Assembly: GCF_946481145.1 (NCBI RefSeq)
Contig: NZ_CAMLMJ010000004.1
Coordinates: 62,001 to 126,000 of the forward strand
Source of the DNA: an uncultured Sediminibacterium sp.
GTDB lineage: Bacteria > Bacteroidota > Bacteroidia > Chitinophagales > Chitinophagaceae
Length of the DNA: 64,000 nucleotides
Reading direction: 5' to 3'
This document shows positions 42,621 to 51,974 of the stretch, one piece after another (the first letter of the stretch is position 1; each line of letters opens with the position of its first letter). A model generated the notes under the pieces. That model was not told where the DNA came from and did no database searches. It worked only from the letters and a program-made list of their open reading frames with translations. The position numbers and the translations under genes are program-made.

Positions 42621-45600
42621 TTATCGAAGTAATGTAATATCTCCTTTTCTGGACACCTTATCTCCACTCGTAAATTCAATCTGTAAAGTATAATGGTACA
42701 CATCCTGAGGCTGCAACCTTCCTTTGTATGTACCATCCCAACCTTCTGTCTGGTTATTACTAATATAAACCTGTACCCCCCATCTGTTATAAATGCGCCA
42801 GGTCATTTTACCAATTCCGAAACCCCTCACGAATATGCGGTCATTGGTGCCATCGCCATTTGGTGAAAATGCATTGGGCACTTCAGCATTTGCATTTACG
42901 GTTACGCTTATTGATTGGCAGGTTGTGTCACTACAACCTGCCGCATTAAACGCAATTAGGCATGCATTATAAGTTCCGGTTCTATTATACTGATGTGGCA
43001 CCTGTATATCCGGGTCGGTGGTAATGGTACTATCCCCATCACCAAATAACCATTTAAAACTTGTTCCGCCAACCGAGCCATTATTAAATACAACTGGTGT
43101 ATTGGGTTCTGTTGGGTTAGGTGAATAGGTAAAAGCTGCTGTCGGACTTCCACTAACCGTAATGGTTTGTGTGGTTGTATCGCGCAGGTTACAGGTTGCA
43201 TTGTCTACTGCAATTAATTGTACAGTGTAAGAACCCGGGGTTGCATATAAATGGGTTGGACTCGTTGCCGTAGATGTGCTTCCATCGCCAAAATCCCAGA
43301 AGAATTGTTGTCCGGCTAATGATGTATTATTGAATACAGCATTATATGGAGCGCAACCAATTGCAGGTGTAGTAAACCTTGCATCTACATTTGGCGAAAT
43401 GCGAATCTGTTGAATAATACTATCTGCATGATTACAGTAATTGGTGTCAATTAAGACCAGTTTTACATCAAACGTACCACCAGCGGCATAGGTATGAGTT
43501 ACAATGCCAGTACCTGCAATCCTGGTTGTTCCATCACCAAAATCCCACCTGAAACTTTGATTGGTGAATGGTTTACCCGCGGGAGCAACAGAAGTATTAT
43601 TAAATTCAAAAGTTAATGATTCACAAGGCGGCACTTTTGTTGCCGTAAATGATAATGCAGCTTCATCACCTCTTACCCTCATATTGATATAAACTGTATC
43701 GGCAAGATTGCACTTACTGGAATCAACTGCTATCAATCTAACCCTGTAAAGTCCGATATTATTAAACGTATGTGATATAGATGGAGTGGTGGTACGAATA
43801 TCAGGTGTACCATCCCCAAAATTCCACCAGTAAGCTTTTGCCTGAGCGATGGTATCACGGAAATCGACAGTTAATGGTACACAACCTGCTGTATCTCTCG
43901 GCACGCCGTTTATAGATGTCTGAATACCCGCACCAACACCTGCAAGGTCGAATGATAATTTTATGGCCAATAGATTACAGCGTCCCCCATTAGATTGGTT
44001 CTGGTTATTTCTTGCCCAGGCTCCTGCAGTACCCGTTACCATTCCAGAGCCATCTGAATTGCCGGAGCAGGAACAAATTGATTGATAGATAGTCCCATTG
44101 CGATCAAAACGACTTGTTCCTCCATCAACATGGTCTGGTGAAGGAGGGTTTGTTGCATTTAATGCTGAGGCGCCAAAAAATGAAGCAAATAAAATAGACC
44201 GGGCATCTTTTTCAATAACATAGAAATATAAGTCCTCCCCGTCTGTTGATGTTTTAAATTGATCTGTTCCTGCAGTAACCAATCCCCTTGTACCAGATGA
44301 GGGCATCCCTGTTTGTAAGGTTCCTCCCCAACCGGATACATAGACATTTTCGCAACGATCAACAAGAAAAGCGGTTGGTGAAATATTGGGTACACTACCC
44401 GTAACCGTTCCGAAATTGGTTGAATATATAAAGCCAGATAAATCAGGCTGTAGTTTAGAAATAAATTGCTTACCGGTTGCCTGACTATTATTCGCGTTTA
44501 TAGGTGCATTTATTACAGGCCAGGCAACAGTAGTTGTTCCCATGATATAAGGAAACCCATTTCGGTCAAATTGAATTCCATAGATCAGGTCTATACCGTT
44601 TGTTGCGAAATAACTTGTTTTAAGAATTTGAGAACCATCTGGTGAAATAATTGATACAAAGCCATCTACATTACCTTGAAAAGTTGGAAATAATACGCCA
44701 GATTTATCACCTGGTAAATTATTACTCATGGTTCCACCAGCCACATAGATATTTCCATTTTGTGGGTGCAGGGCAAGTACAAAAGCGGCATCATCTCCAT
44801 TTCCACCCAGAAATGAACTGAATTGAACTGCACTAAGATCTGCATTTAATTTAATTACTACTCCATCCTGAAAACGTGTTGGAGTAGCTGTTCCCGGAGT
44901 AGTTTGAAATGCGGAAGCTGTTATTGGAAAATTCACAGACTGGGTTACAGATGCCAGAATAGGGTTACCTGCCGCATCAAGTATGATTTCACTGCGTGCA
45001 TCGTCCCCATAATTTCTGCGGGTACTTTCTGCTACAAAAGGCGGTGTATAGTTCTGACGTACATTCACACCTTCATCACCAGTACCCCCTATACGAATTG
45101 AACTAAGAATATCAGAGCCAGAGGCATTTAATTTAGTAATAATTATATCAGCCCCACCACCACTACCGTATAAACCAAGTCCACGCGTAGGATAGGTATT
45201 TCCAGAACTGGAACGTCCGGCTATAAATAAATTTCCTTGTCCATCAACAACCAGACTATGCGGTTGCTCATTCCCTGTACCACCCAGATAGGTAGCATAA
45301 ATCCTGTTGAATCCGGAGGGATCAAATTTGATAATTGCAATATCGTTAGCAGGTAAGTCGCCTTCTCGTACACCGCCCTGAAAAGTTCTTTGGAATGCAC
45401 CATTATTTACCGGGAATGTACCTGACTGAAATACGATACCACCACCATAAAAATTACCCTGCGCATCATAGGTTGCAGTAAAACCCCAGTTATCTGCCGT
45501 ACTACCGGAATAACTAATAAAAACAATAGATGGATCTATGACCAACGTAGCATCTTTATTATAAGCGCCATTCAGCTTAAAACGAACAATATTACCTTTC

Positions 45601-46331
45601 ACATCAAAACTGCAGGGAACTTCCTTTTTAGTATTACGTAGTAGTTGATAACTATAAGGTTCCATCTCCTGAACATCCATCACTGATGTTTTGATCAGCA
45701 GCTTTTTATCTTTTACTTTAAGTCCGTCTGCACCTTCAAAATAAAGGTTTACATCATCGATATTACCTCCTGGATGTACAATAAGGTCATACTTTAAAAC
45801 CCCGCTTGTTGTGTAATAACGGATATCAATATTGGGATAGATATTTTTAAACGTAACTGCCTGGTATATCTTACAGTTAGGCGCCCATTTCGTAGAATCA
45901 TTTCCGATAAAATAGTTGTTATAAGCGGAAAGTGCTTTATCAGGAACCACTTCGGCATTGGGGTTTGCATTAAGAAACTTAACCTGGTAAGTATGCCCTC
46001 TTAAAATACCGTTTTCAGATGTCCCCCCACCTCCTTCAGGATTTCGGGGAATGTCCACATTTGAGGAAGTTTTTACTGTAGGAGTTGGCGTATTATGCTG
46101 GTGCGTACCAGCATGAGGGTTCAACCTGCTTAAATCTGATTCATTATAAAGTAAAACCCGGTATCCATCAGATTGGAGCGCCACGGATCCAATGCCTGTA
46201 TTAGCCAGAAAGCGTATTTTCTTGTCCCACTGCCCCTTGTTTTCAACAAATTCCAGATAATTCTGTGCAAAGGTCATTATTCCTGACATAAGCAATACCA
46301 CTACACCAACTATTTTCTTCAGTGCTGCCAA
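42621..46331 (-). CDS. large T9SS type B surface protein with PKD domains
   Basis: At 1236 residues the protein begins with a signal peptide and a domain with NYLEFVENKGQWDKKIRFLA (DUF7948-like). A propeller-like SBBP region follows with repeats such as DAQGNFYGGGIVFQSGTFPV. Four PKD domains (WNFGDGTPD, WDFGDGTTR, WDFGDGSTS, WLFGDGDST) lie between about residues 820 and 1145. The last 85 residues are the gliding-type C-terminal domain (VPNAFSPNGDGTNDR, YNRWGVQVY, EGWDGTYKG). It should be exported by the type IX system with the adjacent PorP/SprF. A surface or adhesive role is inferred. The start is a TTG. Confidence 0.92.
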   Translation of the reverse strand: MAALKKIVGVVVLLMSGIMTFAQNYLEFVENKGQWDKKIRFLANTGIGSVALQSDGYRVLLYNESDLSRLNPHAGTHQHNTPTPTVKTSSNVDIPRNPEGGGGTSENGILRGHTYQVKFLNANPNAEVVPDKALSAYNNYFIGNDSTKWAPNCKIYQAVTFKNIYPNIDIRYYTTSGVLKYDLIVHPGGNIDDVNLYFEGADGLKVKDKKLLIKTSVMDVQEMEPYSYQLLRNTKKEVPCSFDVKGNIVRFKLNGAYNKDATLVIDPSIVFISYSGSTADNWGFTATYDAQGNFYGGGIVFQSGTFPVNNGAFQRTFQGGVREGDLPANDIAIIKFDPSGFNRIYATYLGGTGNEQPHSLVVDGQGNLFIAGRSSSGNTYPTRGLGLYGSGGGADIIITKLNASGSDILSSIRIGGTGDEGVNVRQNYTPPFVAESTRRNYGDDARSEIILDAAGNPILASVTQSVNFPITASAFQTTPGTATPTRFQDGVVIKLNADLSAVQFSSFLGGNGDDAAFVLALHPQNGNIYVAGGTMSNNLPGDKSGVLFPTFQGNVDGFVSIISPDGSQILKTSYFATNGIDLIYGIQFDRNGFPYIMGTTTVAWPVINAPINANNSQATGKQFISKLQPDLSGFIYSTNFGTVTGSVPNISPTAFLVDRCENVYVSGWGGTLQTGMPSSGTRGLVTAGTDQFKTSTDGEDLYFYVIEKDARSILFASFFGASALNATNPPSPDHVDGGTSRFDRNGTIYQSICSCSGNSDGSGMVTGTAGAWARNNQNQSNGGRCNLLAIKLSFDLAGVGAGIQTSINGVPRDTAGCVPLTVDFRDTIAQAKAYWWNFGDGTPDIRTTTPSISHTFNNIGLYRVRLIAVDSSKCNLADTVYINMRVRGDEAALSFTATKVPPCESLTFEFNNTSVAPAGKPFTNQSFRWDFGDGTTRIAGTGIVTHTYAAGGTFDVKLVLIDTNYCNHADSIIQQIRISPNVDARFTTPAIGCAPYNAVFNNTSLAGQQFFWDFGDGSTSTATSPTHLYATPGSYTVQLIAVDNATCNLRDTTTQTITVSGSPTAAFTYSPNPTEPNTPVVFNNGSVGGTSFKWLFGDGDSTITTDPDIQVPHQYNRTGTYNACLIAFNAAGCSDTTCQSISVTVNANAEVPNAFSPNGDGTNDRIFVRGFGIGKMTWRIYNRWGVQVYISNNQTEGWDGTYKGRLQPQDVYHYTLQIEFTSGDKVSRKGDITLLR

Positions 46332-46389
46332 TCCTCAATTTTTTAATAAGTTACTATAATAAACGATTCCTGCCATGTTAAAGTTCACA

Positions 46390-48426
46390 TCAGGATATTT
46401 TACTCCAGGCATTTTTACCTTTCTGTGACTTCAAGTAATGTTTTAACAGCAAATTCTTTGCCATATTCAGGTCCGGATCTTCCTCACAAATTTGTTCTGC
46501 GGCTGTCCGGGCCAATTCCAATAAGTCCTTATCCTGCACTATGCTAGCTACTTTAAAATTCAATTCACCGCTCTGTCTGGTGCCTTCAATATCACCAGGG
46601 CCACGCAGTTCAAGGTCTTTTTCTGCTATTTTAAAACCATCATTTGTGGCACACATAGTATTGATCCGTTCACGGCCCTCTTTGCTTACTTTGGCACCCG
46701 TTAATAAAATGCAAAAACTTTTCTCACTACCCCTTCCCACCCTTCCTCGAAGCTGGTGTAATTGTGATAATCCGAATTTTTCGGCACTTTCGATAACCAT
46801 AACCGAGGCATTGGGAACATTTACGCCTACTTCAATTACAGTGGTACTTACCATTATCTGTGTGTCGCCGGATACAAAACGTTGCATGTTTGTTTCTTTC
46901 TGATCTGCAGTTTGCCTGCCGTGCACCATACTTATACGATACTTTGGTTCAGGAAAAAAACTTTTAACCTGCTCATAGCCCTGCATCAGGTCTTCATAAC
47001 TTAATTTTTCACTTTCTTCAATCAGTGGGTATATAAAATAAGCCTGTCTGCCTTTTTGAATTTCTGTTTTTACAAAATCCATTACACTTGCCCTTGCTAT
47101 TTCATTACGATGAACAGTAGTGATAGGTTGTCTGCCCGGTGGTAATTCATCCATTACACTATAATCAAGATCGCCATAGGCGGTCATAGCCAGGGTCCTG
47201 GGTATTGGGGTAGCCGTCATCACCAACACATGTGGCGGTATCGCGGCTTTCTCCCATAATTTTGCCCTTTGGGCTACACCAAAACGATGTTGTTCGTCTA
47301 CAACAACCAGTCCAAGGTTTTTAAACTGAACCACATCTTCAATAACCGCATGTGTTCCCACCACAAAATGAATCGTATCGTTTAGTAGTCCGGCCAGGAT
47401 TCTTTTCCTTTCCTTTCCTTTTACACTACCTGTAAGCAGGGCAATTTCAACAGGCATTTCTTTCAGCAATTCCTTAAGGCCAGTATAATGTTGCTGGGCC
47501 AGTATTTCGGTAGGTGCCATCAGGCAGCTTTGGTATCCATTATCTGCAGCAAGCAGCATGCTTAGTAAAGCCACAATTGTTTTACCACTTCCTACATCAC
47601 CTTGTAATAAACGGTTCATTTGATAACCCCGTCCGGTATCCGTTCTAATTTCTCTGATTACTCTTTTTTGTGCACCGGTAAGTTGGAAAGGAAGAAAATG
47701 ATTGTAAAATTGATTGAACAGATCACCCACTTTTTCGAACAGTACTCCCCTGCTGCTTTTATGTCGCTCTAATCGTATCAGGTTAAGTCTTACCTGCGCA
47801 ATAAACAACTCTTCAAATTTGAGTCTCTTGAGAGAACGATTATACGCATCCTGTGAAACAGGAAAATGAATATTCACATAGGCATCATAGCGATTGATTA
47901 GTCCATGTGCAGTTATGATATGTTCAGGAAGATTTTCTGGGATATCAGTTGGTTTAATTTGGGAAAACAACTGATAAGTGAGTTTCCCTATTTGACGACC
48001 ATTTAAATTGCGGGCTTTTAATTTTTCAGTGGCTGGATAAACGGGTTCAAGATATTCCTTACCATCGGCTTTGGCAGCAACAAAAGGTTCAATTTCCGGG
48101 TGAACCATTTGAGGTTTCCCATTAAAAAAACCTGTTCGCCCGAAAACAAGGTATTTCTGTCCTTGCACCAGATTTTTTTGCACCCAATTAATCCCCTGGA
48201 ACCAGGTTAATTCAATGCTGCCGGAATCGTCTTTCAGCAAAGCGACTAAACGTTTGGTTCGCTTTTCACCCAATATTTCGAACTGTTGTAAAATTCCTGC
48301 TACCTGTGCAAAATCTGTTTGATAATTAATGGTTGCAATTTTATTGACCCTTGTCTTATCAATATGGCGATGAGGAAAATGATCCAACAGGTCACCAAAA
48401 GTGAATATCTCGAGTTCCTTTCGCAA
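46390..48426 (-). CDS. recG: ATP-dependent DNA helicase RecG (5' end unresolved)
   Basis: The 678 residues shown include the RecG wedge, Walker A in RLLQGDVGSGKTIVALLSML, DEQHRFG, VMTATPIPRTL and the C-terminal helicase motifs (ESAEKFGLSQLHQLRGRVGR). RecG remodels stalled forks and Holliday junctions. The only canonical start is a TTG at 48426, but the frame upstream encodes the conserved N-terminal STPIEFLKGVGPLRGDL to about 48483, with no ATG, GTG or TTG. At that point the sequence turns into a repeat array. The true start may be ATA at 48483, or the 5' end may be damaged. Confidence 0.9.
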   Translation of the reverse strand: MRKELEIFTFGDLLDHFPHRHIDKTRVNKIATINYQTDFAQVAGILQQFEILGEKRTKRLVALLKDDSGSIELTWFQGINWVQKNLVQGQKYLVFGRTGFFNGKPQMVHPEIEPFVAAKADGKEYLEPVYPATEKLKARNLNGRQIGKLTYQLFSQIKPTDIPENLPEHIITAHGLINRYDAYVNIHFPVSQDAYNRSLKRLKFEELFIAQVRLNLIRLERHKSSRGVLFEKVGDLFNQFYNHFLPFQLTGAQKRVIREIRTDTGRGYQMNRLLQGDVGSGKTIVALLSMLLAADNGYQSCLMAPTEILAQQHYTGLKELLKEMPVEIALLTGSVKGKERKRILAGLLNDTIHFVVGTHAVIEDVVQFKNLGLVVVDEQHRFGVAQRAKLWEKAAIPPHVLVMTATPIPRTLAMTAYGDLDYSVMDELPPGRQPITTVHRNEIARASVMDFVKTEIQKGRQAYFIYPLIEESEKLSYEDLMQGYEQVKSFFPEPKYRISMVHGRQTADQKETNMQRFVSGDTQIMVSTTVIEVGVNVPNASVMVIESAEKFGLSQLHQLRGRVGRGSEKSFCILLTGAKVSKEGRERINTMCATNDGFKIAEKDLELRGPGDIEGTRQSGELNFKVASIVQDKDLLELARTAAEQICEEDPDLNMAKNLLLKHYLKSQKGKNAWSKIS

Positions 48427-48474
48427 TAAATCACCCCGTAGCGGACCAACGCCTTTGAGGAACTCGATGGGGGT

Positions 48475-48520
48475 GGATAATATGGAGGATGTCGGATGGC
48501 TGATGTCGGATTTGTGTTTG
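48475..48520. repeat. GATGTCGG / GGATGGC word array at the recG 5' end
   Basis: GGATGTCGGATGGCTGATGT and a following CGGATTTG belong to the AGATGGC/GATGTC family seen at 20796 and 38071. The array lies where the recG start and ribosome-binding site should be. Confidence 0.6.
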
Positions 48521-48669
48521 GTTTTTAAATTTTGATTTTGGGGAGGTGGTTTTATGGTTTATGTACCTGTCCCTTTTTTCTTTACAAATATCCTCCCTGA
48601 TAAGGATATAGAAAATTCAATCTTTGAAACTAAGGGCAAGTTACAGGCAACAGTAAAAAGTGGAAAATT

Positions 48670-48963
48670 TTTAAGCCTTGCAGTTTGTAGCTTGCGGCCA
48701 AAACTGTCAAGGGAAAATAGGCTGCGCGCTTCTAGCCTCTAGCTGCTAGCCTTGATTGGTGCATATTTTAGGTTTTCTGCAATTATTTGAATAAATGACA
48801 GGGCTTGCGAATTTGTTTTGTAAAACCTACTTAGAATAAATATTTAATTACCATATTTATGCTTGTGGATACTTAAATTAATAGCTAAAAAAGCCAGTAG
48901 CTAGCAGCTAGAAGCTAGAAGCTTTTTTTCCCAGACCGCAATGGCTTGCGTCTTGCAGCTTAT
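48670..48963 (+). repeat. MITE-like intergenic element, copy D (diverged)
   Basis: It is bounded by a left terminal repeat (CCAAAACTGTCAAGGGAAAA) and a right one whose complement is CCATTGCGGTCTGGGAAAAA. Both are flanked by GCAAGCT-type words. The core keeps CCTTGATTGGTGCATATTTT, GAATAAATGACAGGGC and AATAAATATTTAATT from copy C but lacks the 68-base palindrome. The rest of the 48484-48988 gap holds no gene. The element ends 25 bases before trpS. Confidence 0.65.
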
Positions 48964-48988
48964 AGTTTCTCTTTCTTATCTTCGCCGG

Positions 48989-49999
48989 ATGGAAAAAGAG
49001 GTTGTTTTAAGTGGAATTCGCCCAACTGGCTTTTTGCACCTGGGAAATTATTTTGGAGCTATGCGTAACTATGTTCGTATGCAGGATGAGTTTAACTGTT
49101 ATTTTTTTGTAGCGAACTGGCATAGTCTTACCACCCACCCCGACACACGCGAATTAAAAAATAGTGTTTACAGGGTAATTGCTGAGAATGTTGCTTGTGG
49201 ATTAGATCCTGAAAAAGTGGCCTTATATGTACAAAGTGATGTACCCGAGATTGCCGAACTATACTTATACCTTAATATGATGGCATATAAGGGTGAGCTT
49301 GAAAAGACGGTTACATTCAAAGAAAAAGTGCGGTTACAGCCAGATAATGTAAATGCTGGTTTGCTTACCTATCCGGTTTTACAAGCCGCCGATATACTGA
49401 TTCACAGGGCTGTAAAAGTGCCCGTGGGTAAGGACCAGGAACAGCATTTGGAAATGGCCCGTAATTATGCCGAAAGGTTTAACCATCGTTATGGCGATGT
49501 ATTGCCTTTACCTTATGCATTTAATTATGGAGGGGAACTGGTCAAAATATTAAGTCTGGATGGCGTTGGAAAGATGAGCAAGAGTGAGAACCAGATGAAT
49601 ACACTTTATCTGGCTGATGAAGATGATAGCATCCGGAAAAAAATCATGAAAGCCAAGACCGACCAGGGACCATCTGAGCCTAATTCCATAAAACCTGATT
49701 ACATAGAAAACCTGTTCACACTTATGAAACTGGTGAGTAGTGCTGATACGGTAAAAAAATTCGAAGACGATTTCAATAATAGCAGTGCTGGCAATTGTAT
49801 TATTCGCTATGGCGATTTGAAAAAGCAGTTGGCAGAAGATATGATTCGCTTTATCCAACCGATCAGGGCCAAAGCCTCAGATATTCAAAACAACCCCGAT
49901 CTGTTGCAAAAAATCATCAGGCAAGGAGCAGAAAAAGCAAGGCAAAGCGCATCAGCTACCCTAAAACTGGTACGATCTGCTGTAGGGATGGATTATTAG
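48989..49999 (+). CDS. trpS: tryptophan-tRNA ligase
   Basis: The 336-residue enzyme is a class Ic tRNA synthetase. It has VLSGIRPTGFLHLGNYFGAM with the HIGH-like HLGN motif near residue 18. Tryptophan-pocket sequence MMAYKGELEKTVTFKEK and VPVGKDQEQHLEMARNYAER follow, with the KMSKS loop as GKMSKSENQMN. It charges tRNA-Trp. The start at 48989 (MEKEVVLSG) is preferred; the upstream frame is repeat-derived. A weak -7-like TATCTTCG at 48977-48984 would leave almost no leader. Confidence 0.96.
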   Translation: MEKEVVLSGIRPTGFLHLGNYFGAMRNYVRMQDEFNCYFFVANWHSLTTHPDTRELKNSVYRVIAENVACGLDPEKVALYVQSDVPEIAELYLYLNMMAYKGELEKTVTFKEKVRLQPDNVNAGLLTYPVLQAADILIHRAVKVPVGKDQEQHLEMARNYAERFNHRYGDVLPLPYAFNYGGELVKILSLDGVGKMSKSENQMNTLYLADEDDSIRKKIMKAKTDQGPSEPNSIKPDYIENLFTLMKLVSSADTVKKFEDDFNNSSAGNCIIRYGDLKKQLAEDMIRFIQPIRAKASDIQNNPDLLQKIIRQGAEKARQSASATLKLVRSAVGMDY

Positions 50000-50001
50000 G
50001 T

Positions 50002-50106
50002 TTATGGACCATAGTCCATGGCCCATGGTCCATAGTAATAGTAAATTAACCAAAGACTATTGACCATTGACCATTCACTATGGTCTATGGACCATGGACT
50101 ATGGCC
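50002..50106. repeat. array of CCATGG/TATGGAC and GACCATT words
   Basis: TATGGACCATAGTCCATGG and neighbours form hairpins with TATGGTCTATGGACCATGG further on, with degenerate ATTGACCATTGACCATT between them. It lies between trpS and the second kinase gene on the same strand. It is the larger relative of the palindrome at 41540. Confidence 0.8.
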
Positions 50107-50170
50107 CCAAACCATCATCTTCCCTGAAAATTCTCTGCCTAATTCTCTCAACTTTCGTATTTTCATTTTT

Positions 50171-50806
50171 ATGGCGAAAATCAAGAAACCAAAACATGTG
50201 GCTATTGCCGGAAATATCGGCGCCGGTAAAACTACGCTAACTGAAATGCTGAGCAAGCATTATCGCTGGATTCCTCAGTTTGAGGATGTTGATCATAATC
50301 CATACCTGATGGATTTTTATGAAGACATGCCGAGATGGAGTTTCAATTTACAGATCTTCTTTTTAAACAGTCGTTTAAATCAGTTATTGGATATTCACCA
50401 TGGTACTGAAACGGTGATACAGGACAGAACCATTTATGAGGATGCTAATATTTTTGCGCCTAACCTGCATGAAATGGGTTTGATGAGTAAGCGAGATTTC
50501 GATAATTATTACCAGTTCTTCCAAACCCTGAAGACCATGGTACAACCACCTGATTTGCTGATTTATTTAAAGGCATCTGTTCCTACACTAGTGGCCCAGA
50601 TTCAGAAGCGTGGTCGTGAGTATGAGGAAAATATCAGGCTTGATTATTTAAAACGTCTGAATGAATATTATAATAAATGGATCGATGGCTACAAAGAAGG
50701 CCAATTACTGGTGATCGATTGCGATAAAAATAAGTTCGCAGAAAGTGAAGAGCATTTTGGAGAAATCATCAGCAAAGTTGATGGTATGCTATTTGGGCTT
50801 TTTTAA
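50171..50806 (+). CDS. deoxynucleoside kinase (dNK family), copy 2
   Basis: This 211-residue protein has the P-loop GNIGAGKT at residues 14-21, FEDVDHNPYLMDFYEDM with the substrate acid, and SFNLQIFFLNSRLNQL. The classical VIQDRTIYEDANIF (DRS/T motif) and a lid RGREYEENIRLDYL follow. It resembles bacterial deoxyadenosine/deoxyguanosine kinases more than copy 1 does, because it keeps the DRT motif. The start at 50171 (MAKIKKPKH) is chosen since the sequence before it is repeat-derived. Confidence 0.92.
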   Translation: MAKIKKPKHVAIAGNIGAGKTTLTEMLSKHYRWIPQFEDVDHNPYLMDFYEDMPRWSFNLQIFFLNSRLNQLLDIHHGTETVIQDRTIYEDANIFAPNLHEMGLMSKRDFDNYYQFFQTLKTMVQPPDLLIYLKASVPTLVAQIQKRGREYEENIRLDYLKRLNEYYNKWIDGYKEGQLLVIDCDKNKFAESEEHFGEIISKVDGMLFGLF

Positions 50807-50824
50807 ATAGGTTACATTTAATTG

Positions 50825-50890
50825 AATGCCACTGAGGGCACAGAGAAGCACAGAATCGTTTCAGTGTTTCTCTGTGCCCTCAGTGGCATT
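50825..50890. repeat. 66-bp palindrome, CACTGAGGGCACAGAG family
   Basis: AATGCCACTGAGGGCACAGA pairs with TCTGTGCCCTCAGTGGCATT, with one mismatch and a 12-base loop inside. It lies 19 bases after the kinase stop codon, so it probably terminates that gene. Confidence 0.85.
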
Positions 50891-51393
50891 TAAAAGATAT
50901 GATTATTCCCATTAGCTGTCTCCCTCAATCAGCTATCCTACCTACTCCACTTCACTCGCACCAATCGATTTCGATTTCACTACGCCGCTCGTTGATTATT
51001 TAACCTCAGTCGCACCCAACATCTCATTCTTTCTCAATCTGTGTATAATCCTGATTGCATAGAATTCTCCTTCTAGCTAATTTTACATCCACATTCATCC
51101 ACACGCTTAACAGCACAATGGATTAATAAAAGATCATTCAATGATCGCTCCCCCCAACTACAGAAAGTAAAGGCTACACCAAATTAGGTTGTAGTTATTC
51201 ATTGCGCTATCAGCTACCAATTAAAATGGTCGTGCAATCGACTATAGCCAGTCATTCAGCAGCTGCTAATTGCGGGATCATGATGTACGGTCTAACCCAA
51301 AGAAAAAGAGGCCGTCGAAGGGAAAATTTACTGTAAGCCCTGTTCGGATGTACAACGAACATCAGACGAGTATTTACCATTAAAACACCTTGT
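50891..51393. other. 503-bp region with no recognised gene, upstream of the peptide cluster
   Basis: No convincing open frame, RNA gene or clear TAnnTTTG promoter was found here. A 15-base palindrome, GATCATTCAATGATC, is at 51132-51146. The promoter of the precursor peptides should lie in the last part. It may also hold a degraded gene or a long leader. Confidence 0.5.
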
Positions 51394-51654
51394 ATGCAAA
51401 CAATAGAATTAAACCGCTTTGGACTTATACCTATGTCTCAGTCAGATATGGAAGAAACAGATGGAGGCTTTGTGTGGTTTCTTGTAATAGCTGCCTGCGC
51501 CCTGCTGTCCGGATGTGGAAATGGAAGCGGTAATCAGGTGAACAGTTTCAATGGAGATCATAATAATAACACGAGCCACTTCAGTCAGGATTCTGTTCAA
51601 AACAGTTCAAGCGCACATGGTTCATTACAAGTGCCCTTACCTGGCAAAAAATAA
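51394..51654 (+). CDS. double-glycine leader precursor peptide 1
   Basis: This is an 86-residue precursor. Residues 1-25 form a bacteriocin-type leader ending MEETDGG (GG at 24-25), the cut site for C39 peptidases. The predicted core of 61 residues starts FVWFLVIAACALLSGCGNG, a hydrophobic stretch with Cys35 and Cys41, then turns into a hydrophilic tail rich in Asn, Ser and His. LSGC in the core looks like a lipobox. The downstream C39 exporter supports the assignment. The core class is not one I recognise. A paralogue follows 28 bases later. Confidence 0.8.
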   Translation: MQTIELNRFGLIPMSQSDMEETDGGFVWFLVIAACALLSGCGNGSGNQVNSFNGDHNNNTSHFSQDSVQNSSSAHGSLQVPLPGKK

Positions 51655-51682
51655 TCTGTAACCATTTAAACAAAGAAGCATT

Positions 51683-51934
51683 ATGGAATTATCTCAATTT
51701 CAATTAACTGAGCTAAATGCACAGGAATTAGAGGAAACAGATGGTGGTTTTATCTGGCTTATTGCCATCGGTGCTTGCTTATTGCTTAGTAGCTGTGGAA
51801 ATGGTGTAGGCAATCAGACCAATACTACAAATGGCACTGGTAATACAACCAATATATACAATCTGAATACACACCACGGAGATACTATCATTATTTCCAA
51901 TGGCGTAAAACGTGACACCATTATTCATCAATAA
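51683..51934 (+). CDS. double-glycine leader precursor peptide 2
   Basis: The 83-residue paralogue of the preceding peptide has a leader ending LEETDGG (GG at 21-22). Its core starts FIWLIAIGACLLLSSCGNG, with Cys32 and Cys38 in the same C-x5-C spacing, and LSSC again resembles a lipobox. The tail is Asn/Thr/Gly-rich (NQTNTTNGTGNTTNIYNLN) and ends in a more polar stretch with HHGDTIII. The two cores share the F[VI]W start, the Cys pair and CGNG, but differ in the tail, as in two-peptide bacteriocins. The function is unproven. Confidence 0.8.
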   Translation: MELSQFQLTELNAQELEETDGGFIWLIAIGACLLLSSCGNGVGNQTNTTNGTGNTTNIYNLNTHHGDTIIISNGVKRDTIIHQ

Positions 51935-51974
51935 ACAAATGGGTAAGGTGGCTGCACCTTACCCTCTTAATAAA

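Noticed and set aside
48554..48742. Short plus-strand open frame between recG and trpS
   Set aside because: It runs from the recG upstream region into repeat copy D and has no protein-like features.
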